A stretch of 64,000 nucleotides of DNA, taken from the NCBI RefSeq assembly GCF_031180965.1, contig NZ_JAPSLH010000020.1:1-64000 (forward strand), written 5' to 3'. The stretch's first letter is position 1; every line of letters begins with the position of its first letter. The translations under genes were made by a program, and so were the position numbers. This DNA is from Chelativorans sp. GTDB taxonomy: Bacteria > Pseudomonadota > Alphaproteobacteria > Rhizobiales > Rhizobiaceae. This document shows, one piece after another, positions 18,005 through 27,459 of this stretch. The notes below the pieces were generated by a model that was not told the DNA's origin, did not search any database, and worked only from the letters and a program-made list of their open reading frames with translations.

Positions 18005-18529
18005 ATGGATTTCGAGGAACCCGGTGAGCGCGCGGCGCGCGCTCGCGCCGATCTGTTGACAGCCATCGTTCTGGTCGCGCTCGGGCTGGTGATCTTCTAT
18101 CTCTCGTGGAGCATGCCCCGCCTGGAACCGCGGCGGATCCATCCGGCCACCATACCGGGCCTGGTGCCGATGATCCTGGGCCTGACGCTGGCCTTCTGCG
18201 GCGCGCTGTTAGGATGGCGCGCCGGCAGCATCGAGGCGAAGGGGGGCTGGCAGGCGCTGGGCCGGGTTCTTGTGAGCCGCCCGGCTGTCCGCATCCTTGC
18301 CCTGCTGGCGCTGGCGCTCTTCTACACGCTTGTGCTGGTCGGTTGGCTACCCTTTTGGGCAGCATCCATGCTGTTCATCTTCACCTTCATCCTGCTGTTC
18401 GAACTATCCATGACGGACCAGCCTGCCGATCCGTTGCGCAGCGGCATCTGGGCCCTGGCCATTGCGGTGACCGCCGGCTGGGGCATCTTCTTCGTCTTTG
18501 AACGCATCTTCCTCGTCCGCCTCCCCTAG
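18005..18529 (+). CDS. tctB: TctB family transporter small membrane subunit
   Basis: 174-residue membrane protein with four hydrophobic segments (about residues 17-36, 50-70, 98-130 and 145-170), as usual for TctB. The motif RRIHPATIPGLVPMILG fits the family. It lies between tctC and tctA, 8 bp before the latter. Confidence 0.9.
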   Translation: MDFEEPGERAARARADLLTAIVLVALGLVIFYLSWSMPRLEPRRIHPATIPGLVPMILGLTLAFCGALLGWRAGSIEAKGGWQALGRVLVSRPAVRILALLALALFYTLVLVGWLPFWAASMLFIFTFILLFELSMTDQPADPLRSGIWALAIAVTAGWGIFFVFERIFLVRLP

Positions 18530-18537
18530 GATTGCCG

Positions 18538-20061
18538 ATGTTCGACGGTCTTCTGCTTCTGGGCCAAGGCATTGGCCACTTCCTTACGCTGACATCGCTC
18601 TTCAATGTCGCCTGGGCCACCCTGCTCGGCCTCGTGGTCGGCATTCTTCCGGGGCTGACCGCGACGATGGGCGTCGCCCTCCTAGTGACGCTCACCTACA
18701 AGATGCCCGCCGACCAGGCGATCCTGACGCTGATGTGCGTCTATCTCGGCGCGATCTATGGCGGCAGCCGCACCGCGATCCTCCTCAACATTCCCGGGAC
18801 TCCTGCCAATGCGGCGGCGACCCTTGACGGCCATCCGCTGGCCCAGCAGGGCCGCGCGGGCCTCGCCATGGGGCTGGCGACCACCTCCTCCACCCTCGGC
18901 ACGATCGTCGGCATTTTCTTCCTCGCCATCATCGCGCCGCTCCTGGCGGAATTCGCGCTTGAGTTCGGGTCCTACGAGTTCTTCTGGCTCGCCCTGTTCG
19001 GGGTCGTTATTTCCGGCCAGATGGCCGGCAGCGACACGCCGCTGAAAGGCTATATCGCCGGCATCTTGGGCCTGCTCGTCGCCATGGTCGGCATGGAGAT
19101 GCTCCATGCCTATCAGCGTTTCACCTTCGGCATTCCCGCGCTCGGCGGCGGCGTGGATCTCATCCCCGCCATGGTGGGCGCCTTCGGTTTTGCCGAAATC
19201 CTGTCATCCATGAAGCACCGGGTGGTCGCCCGCGTCGCCTCGGTCAATGACCGGGTCGTGCCGAGTTTCCGCGAGATCTTCCAATACTGGCGCACCATTA
19301 TCCGCTCCGGTGTGATCGGCACCTTCGTCGGCATCATTCCGGGTGTAGGGGAAGATGTGGGCTCCTGGTCATCCTACGCCCTGGCCAAGCGCTTTTCCAA
19401 GAAGCCGGAGGAATTCGGCAAGGGCAGCCAGGAAGGGCTGATCGCCGCGGAGACCGGCGACAATGCCGTGGTCTCGGCGGCGATGATCCCGACCCTGACG
19501 CTGGCGCTGCCCGGCTCGGCGGCCGCTGCGGTGCTGATCGCCGCCATGCTGATCCACGGCATCCGTCCCGGGCCGATGCTGATGACCGAGAACCCGGTCT
19601 TCCTCTACCAGGTCGTCGCCATGCTGCTCCTGGCGACGCTCGCCAATCTGGTTTTCGGCCTTTCCCTCACCAAGCTTCTGATCAAGGTGCTGGCCGTGCC
19701 GCGCGAGCGGCTGATGGCGGTCGTCTACGTGCTCTGCGTGGTCGGCTCCTTCGCCATCACTCAGCGCATGTTCGACGTCTATGTGATGATCGTCTTCGGG
19801 GTGGTCGGCTTCGTGTTGCGGGAGATGCGCTATCCGATGGCGCCGCTCGTGCTCGGCATCGTGCTGGGAGATCTCCTCGACGTCAATCTGCGCCGCGGCC
19901 TGATGCTGTCGGACGGGGATGTCAGCCCCTTCTTCACACGGCCGATCAGCGCGATCCTGTTTGCAGTCGTCCTGCTCACGATCCTGATGAGCATGCCCAT
20001 GGTGAGCCGACGTGTCACAGGCCTATTCAGGCGCCTCGCCCCGCAAGGCCGCACCAGCTGA
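18538..20061 (+). CDS. tctA: TctA family transporter large membrane subunit
   Basis: 507-residue permease with about twelve membrane segments. Signature stretches are GILPGLTATMGVALL, YLGAIYGGSRTAILLNIPGT, DTPLKGYIAGILGL, and GIIPGVGEDVGSW. The in-frame TTG at 18532 is less likely than ATG 18538. Its 3' end overlaps the TetR start by 50 bp, suggesting the regulator is made from the same transcript. Confidence 0.95.
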   Translation: MFDGLLLLGQGIGHFLTLTSLFNVAWATLLGLVVGILPGLTATMGVALLVTLTYKMPADQAILTLMCVYLGAIYGGSRTAILLNIPGTPANAAATLDGHPLAQQGRAGLAMGLATTSSTLGTIVGIFFLAIIAPLLAEFALEFGSYEFFWLALFGVVISGQMAGSDTPLKGYIAGILGLLVAMVGMEMLHAYQRFTFGIPALGGGVDLIPAMVGAFGFAEILSSMKHRVVARVASVNDRVVPSFREIFQYWRTIIRSGVIGTFVGIIPGVGEDVGSWSSYALAKRFSKKPEEFGKGSQEGLIAAETGDNAVVSAAMIPTLTLALPGSAAAAVLIAAMLIHGIRPGPMLMTENPVFLYQVVAMLLLATLANLVFGLSLTKLLIKVLAVPRERLMAVVYVLCVVGSFAITQRMFDVYVMIVFGVVGFVLREMRYPMAPLVLGIVLGDLLDVNLRRGLMLSDGDVSPFFTRPISAILFAVVLLTILMSMPMVSRRVTGLFRRLAPQGRTS

Positions 20062-20695
20062 GGCGCGCGCGGTCCGGCTGCGCGACCCGGCCCGCACGCG
20101 CGCGGCCATCCTTGCCGCCGCGCGGGTGGAATTTTCCGACCGTGGCCTGGAGGGCGCCCGGATCGACGCCATCGCCGGTCGCGCCGGCATCAACAAGCGC
20201 ATGCTCTATCATTACTTCGGCAGCAAGGACGCGCTCTACTGCGCCGTTCTGACCGAGGCCTATCGCGAAATCCGCGAGGGCGAGCGAGCGCTCAAGCTTG
20301 ACCAGGTGGAGCCGGTGGAGGCGGTCGAGCGCCTGGTGCGCTTCACCTTCCGCCATTTCCTCGAATGCCCCTGGTTCATCGCGCTGCTCACCAACGAGAA
20401 CCTCCTGAAGGCGCGTTACCTGCGCACCCTGCCGGAGATGCACGGCCTGCATTCGCCGCTCGTCGACGAACTGCGGAAGCTCATCCGGCGCGGAGTTAAA
20501 AGCGGCGCCTTTCGCGCCGATATCGACCCGGTGCAGCTTTATATCTCGATCGCCGCTCTCGGCTATTTCTACGTCTCCAACAACGCGACGCTCTCGGTGA
20601 TCTTCGAGACGGACCTTTCGAGCCGCGCCCATATCGCCGCACGCGAGGCCCATGCGGTCGAGATGGTTCTCGACCACCTGAAGGTCAGAGCCTGA
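20012..20695 (+). CDS. TetR family transcriptional regulator, copy A
   Basis: 227-residue regulator. The N-terminal HTH runs from ARTRAAILAAARVEF to INKRMLYHYFGSKDALY. The ligand domain ends with DIDPVQLYISIAALGYFYVSN, resembling the TetR_C_29-type domain. The start is a GTG inside the end of tctA (50-bp overlap). It is tail-to-tail with a clear paralogue that overlaps it by 11 bp. Good candidate for the protein that binds the 16-bp palindromes at 13.4 and 16.7-16.8 kb; this is inferred from proximity. Confidence 0.9.
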   Translation: MSQAYSGASPRKAAPAEARAVRLRDPARTRAAILAAARVEFSDRGLEGARIDAIAGRAGINKRMLYHYFGSKDALYCAVLTEAYREIREGERALKLDQVEPVEAVERLVRFTFRHFLECPWFIALLTNENLLKARYLRTLPEMHGLHSPLVDELRKLIRRGVKSGAFRADIDPVQLYISIAALGYFYVSNNATLSVIFETDLSSRAHIAAREAHAVEMVLDHLKVRA

Positions 20696-21332
20696 CCGAG
20701 GCGAGCACCGTTTCGACGATGTGGTTCTCCCATCCGGCAAGCCGCTCCGCGTCGGCAAGGTCGCGCGCGAAGATGGCCGAGAGGGTGTGGCGGTTGGACA
20801 GGTAGAAATAGCCAAGCGCGGCGATGGTGAGATAGACGTTCACCGGGTCTATGCCGGGCCGGAAAAGACCCGCCTGCGCGCCGCGCTTCAGCACATCGGA
20901 GAGCTCGGCGACGAAATGCGAATGCATCTGAGAGACCTTGCGCGATCCCTTGAGATGCCGCGCCTGGTGCAGGTTTTCGGTGTTGAGCAGGCTGATGAAT
21001 TCCGGATGCTTCAGGAAATAATGCCAGGTGAAGCGCGCAAGCTCCGATAAGGCTTCCGCCGGTTCCTTGTGGGTAAGATCAAGGTCGCGCTCGGCGGAGC
21101 GGATGGAGGCATAGGCCGCCTCCAAAACGGCCGTGTAGAGGCCGGCCTTGTCGCCGAAATAATGGTAGAGCATGCGCTTGTTGGTGCCGGCACGCTCGGC
21201 GATCGTGTCGACGCGCGCTCCGCCGATCCCCTTTTCGGCGAATTCAGCGGTGGCGGCCTCAAGGATCAGCGCCCGCGTGGCCTCCGGATTGCGGCTCGCC
21301 CGCTGCCGGCCGTTCTTCAACCTTGCATCCAC
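20685..21332 (-). CDS. TetR family transcriptional regulator, copy B
   Basis: 215-residue TetR protein paralogous to copy A. It shares NKRMLYHYFGxKxxLYxAVLE in the HTH and GIDPVNVYLTIAALGYFYLSN in the ligand domain. The 3' ends of the two genes overlap by 11 bp. The region upstream of its start (21333-21559) carries no recognised gene. Possible partner or competitor of copy A at the same operators. Confidence 0.9.
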   Translation of the reverse strand: MDARLKNGRQRASRNPEATRALILEAATAEFAEKGIGGARVDTIAERAGTNKRMLYHYFGDKAGLYTAVLEAAYASIRSAERDLDLTHKEPAEALSELARFTWHYFLKHPEFISLLNTENLHQARHLKGSRKVSQMHSHFVAELSDVLKRGAQAGLFRPGIDPVNVYLTIAALGYFYLSNRHTLSAIFARDLADAERLAGWENHIVETVLASVRL

Positions 21333-21559
21333 CGCCCAACCTCCGCCGCATGCACGCGGCTGTTATAGCGGAAGCCGGGTCCGATGCTCAACGAGAGAGG
21401 AGCCGCGCCGCACGCAAGGACCATGTGCTTCCCACCGCGAATGAAAGTTGCCATCGTTCTCCAGGCGGTGTTCTTCGGAACGACACCGGCACAGGCGGAA
21501 GATGGGCAAAGGCTGCCGCCGCGCGCGACAGGTTGGGTGTCGTGAAAAATCGAGCACAA

Positions 21560-22473
21560 TCATCCGAACATCGTCGGCGGCAGCCCCTTTACCCCCACTT
21601 CGAGCGCAAACAGCGCCCCCTCCCATGGATTGGACGCCAGGTGCTCGGCGGTCATCGTAAAGCGGGCGGAGCTCACGAACAGCGTACCGAGATCTGGGCC
21701 GCCGAAGGCGCAGCTGGTCGGCCAGGAGCAAGGCAGGTCCACGATCCGGTCTACCTGCCCGTCGGGCGCGAAACGGACGACGCAGGCGCCGCCGGCAACG
21801 CGGCAGTTCCACAGGAACCCGTCGGCATCGACGCAGGACCCGTCCGGCAGGCCGCGCGGAAAGCCGGAGTGGAACACGCGCCGGCTGGCCAGCGAGTCGT
21901 CGCGCTGCAGATCGAACGCATAAAGCGTGTTTGCCTTGGTATCGGCTGTCACGAACACGTCGTCCGAGAGTCAGGCCATCGTGTTGGTGATGCCATATTC
22001 GTTGGGTGTGAGCCGCCGCACCTCCAAGTCCGGCGAAAACCGATAGTAGGCTCCCGAGTTCTCCGTCTGTTTGCGTGGGCTGCCGTCCGGATTGAGGTTG
22101 GTCTGCATGGTGCCGAACCAGAAGGAGCCATCGGGCGCAGCGGCGCCCTCGTTCAGCCGGTTGCCCGGCAGGTGAGGCTCGGGCACGGCGACGGTCTTGA
22201 ACTCGCCGCCCGGCTGCCAGAATGCGATCCGGCGCTCAAGTCGACGATGAACCCGCCCGTGCGCCTGATGCCGATCGAGGTGGCAAACTCCGGCGCCGCC
22301 CACGTGTCGAACTCCCCTGTCGATGGCCTGAAGCGGGGGATCGTCCTGCCGACGATGGCGATCAGGAATAGCGCCTTGTCGCGTTCGCACCAGACCAGGC
22401 TCTCGCCCCCAGTGAGCCGCGCATCATGGACCGCAACGGCACTTGGGCTGGAGCTTCGCAGACCGGTATTCAC
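21560..22473 (-). pseudogene. SMP-30/gluconolactonase-family gene, broken
   Basis: A sugar-lactonase-like gene with at least two lesions. From 22473 it reads MNTGLRSSSPSAVAVHD, LTGGESLVWCERDKALFLI and EFATSIGIRRTGGFIV. A frameshift near 22230 moves the reading to PHLPGNRLNEGAAAPDGSFWFGTM and YYRFSPDLEVRRLTPNEYGITNTMA. An in-frame TGA (21971-21973) then interrupts it before FVTADTKANTLYAFDL and DGFLWNCRVAGGACVVRF. The motifs NRxNEGxxxPDGxFWFGTM and DGxLWNxxxGG are SMP-30/LRE hallmarks. The gene probably belonged to the neighbouring sugar cluster. Sequencing error cannot be excluded but would need two faults. Confidence 0.85.
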
Positions 22474-22538
22474 AATCCTTTCTCCCCCCTCCGTTTATCT
22501 GCGATGGTAGTATAGCCTAGGACGAAGAGGAGGTGCGG

Positions 22539-23324
22539 ATGACTGCTGAAGCGAGAAAGCGTGCGCTGGTGACGGGGGCCGCCATGGGCATCGGCCGCGC
22601 CGTTGCGGAAAAACTGGCGAGCCAGGGCGCCGCACTGGTTCGTCTCGACCGAGCAAAAGAACAGCTTGCGGAGGTGGAGGACTCGTTGCGCAGCGCGGGC
22701 GCGGATGCGCGAAGCCTGGTAGGCTCCACGGCGGATGCCGGGGTCTGCGCAAAGGCCGTGGGGATCGCCGAATCCGCTTCGGCGGCGTCGACATGCTCTC
22801 CCACAATGCAGGCATCCAGCGTTATGGAACGGTCGAGACGACCGGCGAGGCGCTTTGGGACGAGGTTATGAGCGTCAACCTCAAGGCTGCGTACCTCGTT
22901 TCCCGCGCGGCGATGCCCGCGCTGCGGAAAAGCCGCGGCGCGATTGTTCATGTAAGCTCCGTGCAGGGCCCCGCCAGCCAGGAGGGCGTGCTCGCCTACA
23001 CGACCGCCGAGCATGGGCTGATCGGGCCTCGTCAAGTCCATGGCCGTCGACTACGCGCCCTTCGGCGTGCGGGTGAACGCCGTCGCACCGGGCGCGGTGA
23101 ACACGCCCATGCTGCAGGACGCTGTGAGGCTCAGCGACGATCCTGAAGGGCTGTGGCGCGTGCTCGATGGCATGCATCCGATAGGCCGCACCGCCCGCCC
23201 GGACGAAGTGGCGGCGGTTGTCGCTTTCCTTCTCTCGGACGAGGCCTCCTTCGTCACGGGCGAGGTCGTACGCGTCGACGGCGGGCTCCTCTCGCGCATA
23301 TCTGGCACGCCGCGCAAAGAATAG
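22539..23324 (+). pseudogene. SDR oxidoreductase gene, broken
   Basis: Short-chain dehydrogenase with good start signals (AGGAGG before ATG 22539) but two frameshifts. The first frame carries ALVTGAAMGIGRAVAEKL. A shift near 22785 leads to VDMLSHNAGIQRYGTVETTG and [29 protein letters not shown] second shift near 23030 leads to [20 protein letters not shown] and [13 protein letters not shown]. The catalytic YxxxK reads YTTAE, so the lysine is also lost. Three independent lesions point to real decay. It lies back to back with the broken SMP-30 gene. Confidence 0.88.
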
Positions 23325-23351
23325 GCCGATAGGCCGGAATCTGCTGCGCAA

Positions 23352-24401
23352 CTAACCCGCGCGCGCCAGGGGCCGGATCGCCTGCCCTTGGCTGTCAAAG
23401 AGGTGCATGTGTTCCCGCGCGATCTCCAGCCCCACATCCTCGCCGGCCTCTGGCATGTTCTGGCCGTTGTGGACCACCAGTGCTGTCTCCCCACCCTCGA
23501 GGGCGACGTGAAGGAGCGTCGTTGCCCCGGTATATTCGCGCAGCGTGACCGCGCCCCGCAGCAGGCCTGATCCGGCTTCAACGACAGAAATGTGTTCGGG
23601 GCGCATGCCGACTCCTTCGGCCGAGCCGATGTCCAGCCCGCGGGCAGAAAGGGATTTTTCTACGGACGCGGCGGGCAGCACGTTCATGCGCGGGCTGCCG
23701 ATGAATTGCGCCACAAAGAGATTGGCGGGCCGCTCATAGAGTTCGCGTGGGGAGCCTACCTGTTCGATCCTGCCCTCTCGCAGCACCACGATCCTGTCGG
23801 CCAGCGTCATCGCCTCGATCTGGTCATGCGTGACATAGATCATGGTGTTGCCGAGGCGCTTGTGGAGCGCGGCGATTTCCGAGCGCATGTGCACCCGCAA
23901 TTCCGCGTCGAGGTTCGAGAGCGGCTCGTCAAAGAGGAAGACCTGCGGATTGCCGACGATGGCGCGGCCGATCGCCACCCGCTGGCGTTGTCCGCCTGAG
24001 AGCTCGCGCGGATAGCGGCCGAGAAGCGCCTCAAGCTTGAGCGAGGCTGCCGCATCCTGCACGCGCCGCTCCCGCTCCTCGGCCGGCACTTTGCGGACTT
24101 TGAGGCCAAAGGCCATGTTGTCCTTGACCGCCAGGTGCGGATAGAGCGCATAGGACTGGAAGACCATGGCGACCCCACGCTGCGCCGCCTGCACCTCGTT
24201 GACCAGACGGTCGCCGATATAGAGCTCGCCCGCGGTGATGTCTTCGAGGCCGGCGATCATCCGGAGCAGCGTCGACTTTCCGCAGCCGGACGGCCCGACG
24301 AAGACGACGAATTCGCCGTCGTGGACCTGGAGGTCCACGCCCTTGATCACCTCGGTGGAACCGAAGCTTTTCTTGAGATTGCGCAGTGTCAGGCTGGTCA
24401 T
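23352..24401 (-). CDS. Sugar ABC transporter ATP-binding protein (UgpC/MsmK type)
   Basis: 349-residue CUT1-family ATPase. Walker A GPSGCGKST, signature ELSGGQRQRVAIGRA, Walker B VFLFDEPLSNLDAE, switch YVTHDQIEAM. The C-terminal regulatory (TOBE/OB) domain is present from about residue 235 (FIGSPRMN, GMRPEHIS). Last gene of GntR-SDR-SBP-permease-permease-ATPase. It could also energise the importer at 51.1-54.2 kb, which lacks an ATPase. Confidence 0.95.
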   Translation of the reverse strand: MTSLTLRNLKKSFGSTEVIKGVDLQVHDGEFVVFVGPSGCGKSTLLRMIAGLEDITAGELYIGDRLVNEVQAAQRGVAMVFQSYALYPHLAVKDNMAFGLKVRKVPAEERERRVQDAAASLKLEALLGRYPRELSGGQRQRVAIGRAIVGNPQVFLFDEPLSNLDAELRVHMRSEIAALHKRLGNTMIYVTHDQIEAMTLADRIVVLREGRIEQVGSPRELYERPANLFVAQFIGSPRMNVLPAASVEKSLSARGLDIGSAEGVGMRPEHISVVEAGSGLLRGAVTLREYTGATTLLHVALEGGETALVVHNGQNMPEAGEDVGLEIAREHMHLFDSQGQAIRPLARAG

Positions 24402-24404
24402 GTT

Positions 24405-25253
24405 CTATCCCTTGACCCCGGAAAGGGCGAAGCTCTCGATGATCTGCCGCTGTGCGATCAGATAGACGATCAGGATCGGCACCACCGCCAGGCTGGTCGC
24501 GGCAAGTTGCAGGTGCCAGAGCGGGAGCCCGTAGGAATCGGTGAAGTTGCTGAGCGCGAGCGGCAGCGTGAATTTCTCCAGCGAGCTTATGAAGACCAGC
24601 GGCTCGAGGAAAAGATTCCAGGAGAAGAGGAAGGTGATGATGGAGACGGCCGCAAGCGCCGGGCGAGACATCGGCAGCGCGATGCGCCACCAGATGCCGA
24701 AGCGCGACAGCCCGTCCATCCTGCCGGCCTCTTCAAGCTCCTTGGGGATGGCGAGGAAATACTGCCGCATCAGGAAGGTGGCCATGACGCCATGCGAGCC
24801 GAAGACCGGCAGCAGGATCAGCGGCGCATGCGTGTCCATCAGTCCCATGGAGCGGATGAGGAAGAAGTTCGGAATGATCGTGACTTCCTCCGGCACCATG
24901 AGGGCCGACAGGAGGAAGAGCATCAGCAGACCTGCCCCGGCGAAGCGCATGCGGGCGAGCGCGTAACCGGCGAGCGACGAGATCGCCAGCGTCAGGACAG
25001 TGACGGCGACGGCAATGTAAAGCGAGTTGAAATATTGCCGCGCGAAAGGCTGGTACTCGAGAAGCTCGAGATAGTTCTGCCAGCGCCACACCCGCGGGAT
25101 CAGCGATGGCTGGCCAAAAATCTCCGTCGCGCTCTTGAAGCCCGAGGAAACCATCCAGAGAAACGGAAAGACGAAGGGCACCGCCACCACCGACAGCGCG
25201 ATGATGAGGCATGTGCGCGAAACGAGCCGCGCCTGGCGGGTGGTCAGCGTCAT
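24405..25253 (-). CDS. Sugar ABC transporter permease (MalG type)
   Basis: 282-residue CUT1 inner-membrane permease with six predicted segments. The cytoplasmic EAA loop is EEAGRMDGLSRFGIWWRIALP. It overlaps the upstream permease gene by 4 bp and precedes the ATPase by 3 bp. Confidence 0.93.
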   Translation of the reverse strand: MTLTTRQARLVSRTCLIIALSVVAVPFVFPFLWMVSSGFKSATEIFGQPSLIPRVWRWQNYLELLEYQPFARQYFNSLYIAVAVTVLTLAISSLAGYALARMRFAGAGLLMLFLLSALMVPEEVTIIPNFFLIRSMGLMDTHAPLILLPVFGSHGVMATFLMRQYFLAIPKELEEAGRMDGLSRFGIWWRIALPMSRPALAAVSIITFLFSWNLFLEPLVFISSLEKFTLPLALSNFTDSYGLPLWHLQLAATSLAVVPILIVYLIAQRQIIESFALSGVKG

Positions 25254-26179
25254 CGCATGTCCTTTCGCCTGAGCGTCATCTGGATCACGGTCAGGACGAG
25301 CACGATGACGAACATGATCATGGCGAGCGCGGAGGCGTAGCCGACATTGAAGAACTTGAATCCCTGCTCGTAGATGTAGAAGGCGAGCACCAGCGTGCCG
25401 TTCTCCGGCCCGCCGCCCGTCATCAGGTAGATGTGGTCGAACACCTTGAACGACCCGATCATGGTGATGACGAAGATGACGAGCGTCGTGGGCGCGAGCA
25501 GCGGCCAGATGACCATGCGGAAAATCTGCCAGTTCGACGCGCCTTCAAGCCGCGCCGCCGCCTCATAGTCGCGCGGGATCGCCTGCAGGGCGGCGATGTA
25601 GAGGATCATGTTGAGCCCAACCATCTTGATGACGCGGGTGACGATCACGGCCACCATCGCCCAGTCGGGTTCGCGAAGCCAGTTCGGCCCGTCGATGCCG
25701 ACACTGGCAAGGAGCTGGTTGACCGCACCCGCCTCGCCCTGGAGGAGGAAGCGCCAAACGATGGCCCATGCCACCGCAGACGTCACCACGGGCGCGAAGA
25801 AGACCGTGCGGAAGAAGACGACGCCGCGGAAGGGCCGCGAAAGCGCAAGCGCCAGGGTCAGCGCAAGCGTCATGTTGAGCGGCACGAGACCGATCGCGAA
25901 AACGAAGGAATTGCGCAGGACGTGCCAGAAGTCGGGATTCACCGACAGCGCGTCCACATAGTTCTTCACGCCGACGAATGTGGCTTCCTGGGTGAGCAGG
26001 TTCCATTCCGTCAGGCTGAAATACATAACCGCGAGAAGCGGCCCCAGGAAGAAAACGAGAAAGCCGGCGACGGTCGGGCTGACAAAAAGCCACGCCTCGA
26101 TCGCCTCCCGCCGGCGGAGAGAAAGTCTCGGCGCGCGCCATGGGCGCGCCGAGGTCTTGTCGGTGAGGGTGTCCGCCAT
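25250..26179 (-). CDS. Sugar ABC transporter permease (MalF type)
   Basis: 309-residue CUT1 permease. The N-terminus is basic, followed by EAWLFVSPTVAGFLVFFLGP. The EAA loop is DYEAAARLEGASNWQIFRMV. It follows the binding-protein gene by 11 bp and overlaps the second permease. Confidence 0.93.
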   Translation of the reverse strand: MADTLTDKTSARPWRAPRLSLRRREAIEAWLFVSPTVAGFLVFFLGPLLAVMYFSLTEWNLLTQEATFVGVKNYVDALSVNPDFWHVLRNSFVFAIGLVPLNMTLALTLALALSRPFRGVVFFRTVFFAPVVTSAVAWAIVWRFLLQGEAGAVNQLLASVGIDGPNWLREPDWAMVAVIVTRVIKMVGLNMILYIAALQAIPRDYEAAARLEGASNWQIFRMVIWPLLAPTTLVIFVITMIGSFKVFDHIYLMTGGGPENGTLVLAFYIYEQGFKFFNVGYASALAMIMFVIVLVLTVIQMTLRRKDMR

Positions 26180-26190
26180 GGGCCCGCGGA

Positions 26191-27438
26191 TTACAGCAGC
26201 GGTTCGATGGCCGCGCAGACGCCGGCGAGCGCCTGCTTGACTTCGGCGTCAGGCTTCCAGAGGGTGTCCACGCGAGGCGCCATGGCCGCAAGGATCTGCG
26301 GGCTCTTCTCGTGGCTGGGCAGCACCTTGCCCTTGGCGATGGCATCGCTGACATGGGCCATCTGCTCCGCCGGGATGATGGCGTTGGCCGAGGTGAAGGC
26401 GTCGCTCTCCAGTACAGACTTGCGCGCCGGCGGAAAGAACTGCGCCATCTTGGCCACGTTCTCCTTGTTGGTCATGTGGGCCACGAACTCGGCCGCAAGC
26501 TCTTTCTGCTCGCCCCGCTCGAAGACGACGATTGCCGCCTGGCCGATCACAGGCGACTCGCCCGCAGGCCCGGAGGGAAGCGGGGCAATGCCCCATTCGA
26601 AACCGGCTTCCGGCATCTTGGACGCGCGCGAGATCTGGTTGATGGTCATGGCGGAGGAGCCGGAGAAATAGTCGCCCTGCTCGCCGGGCGGCACGATGGA
26701 TTTGTCCTTGAAGACCATGTCGTGCAGCTGCTGGACGGCCTGCACGGCCTCCGGCTTGTCGAAACCGCACTCGCCGTTTGCCCAGACGTCGCCGCCATGG
26801 GCGCGGATCGGCGGCATCAGCGCGTGCATGATGCGGGATTCATACCCCTGGCCGTCCTTGAACTCGAATCCCCACTTGCCGGTCTTATCCTTAATCGTCT
26901 TCGCGACCTCCTGGAACGTGTCCATATTCCACTTGCCACTGGCGGCGAGCTGGAGCGGATCTTCCAGACCGGCCTCGTCGAACAGCGTCTTGTTGTAGAA
27001 GATCATGAATGGCGAGGTGGAGAAGGGCACTCCGTAGACCGTCTCGGCCTTGGTCCAGAGCCCGAGCGCCGGCTCCGAATAATCGGCGAAGTCATAGCCT
27101 TCCGCCTCGCGCAGGGTTGGACCGAGATCCATCAGGACGCCGGCCGCGGCGAAGGTCGGTGCCGCATCCTCCATCATCCAGCCCAGATCTGGCGGGTTTC
27201 CGCCTGCGAGCTGGAAGGTGAGCTTCTGCGTGTAATCCGCCGCTGGAATGGTCTCGAAGCGGACGGTGACGTCCGGCTTCGTCGCCTTGAAGCTCTCGGC
27301 GATTTCGTTGAGCATCTTCAGATGCGCCTCGCTGCCGGTCCAGACGGTGAAGCGCAGCTCTTCGGCAAGAGCCGGCCCCGAGATCAGGCCCAACGACAGG
27401 ATCGTCGAGGCGGCCAGGCTTTTCATTCGCAGATTCAT
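26191..27438 (-). CDS. Sugar ABC transporter substrate-binding protein
   Basis: 415-residue family 1 solute-binding protein. Signal peptide to PALAEE, mature ELRFTVWTGSEAHLKMLNEI. GNPPDLGWMMEDAAPTF and GVPFSTSPFMIFYNKTLFDEAG are typical of CUT1 binding proteins. GGGAGG stands 8 nt before ATG 27438. Genomic context (GntR, SDR, enolase-type dehydratase) suggests an aldonate, uronate or similar acid-sugar ligand, not tested. Confidence 0.94.
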   Translation of the reverse strand: MNLRMKSLAASTILSLGLISGPALAEELRFTVWTGSEAHLKMLNEIAESFKATKPDVTVRFETIPAADYTQKLTFQLAGGNPPDLGWMMEDAAPTFAAAGVLMDLGPTLREAEGYDFADYSEPALGLWTKAETVYGVPFSTSPFMIFYNKTLFDEAGLEDPLQLAASGKWNMDTFQEVAKTIKDKTGKWGFEFKDGQGYESRIMHALMPPIRAHGGDVWANGECGFDKPEAVQAVQQLHDMVFKDKSIVPPGEQGDYFSGSSAMTINQISRASKMPEAGFEWGIAPLPSGPAGESPVIGQAAIVVFERGEQKELAAEFVAHMTNKENVAKMAQFFPPARKSVLESDAFTSANAIIPAEQMAHVSDAIAKGKVLPSHEKSPQILAAMAPRVDTLWKPDAEVKQALAGVCAAIEPLL

Positions 27439-27459
27439 GAGATGTCCTCCCTTTTCGTT

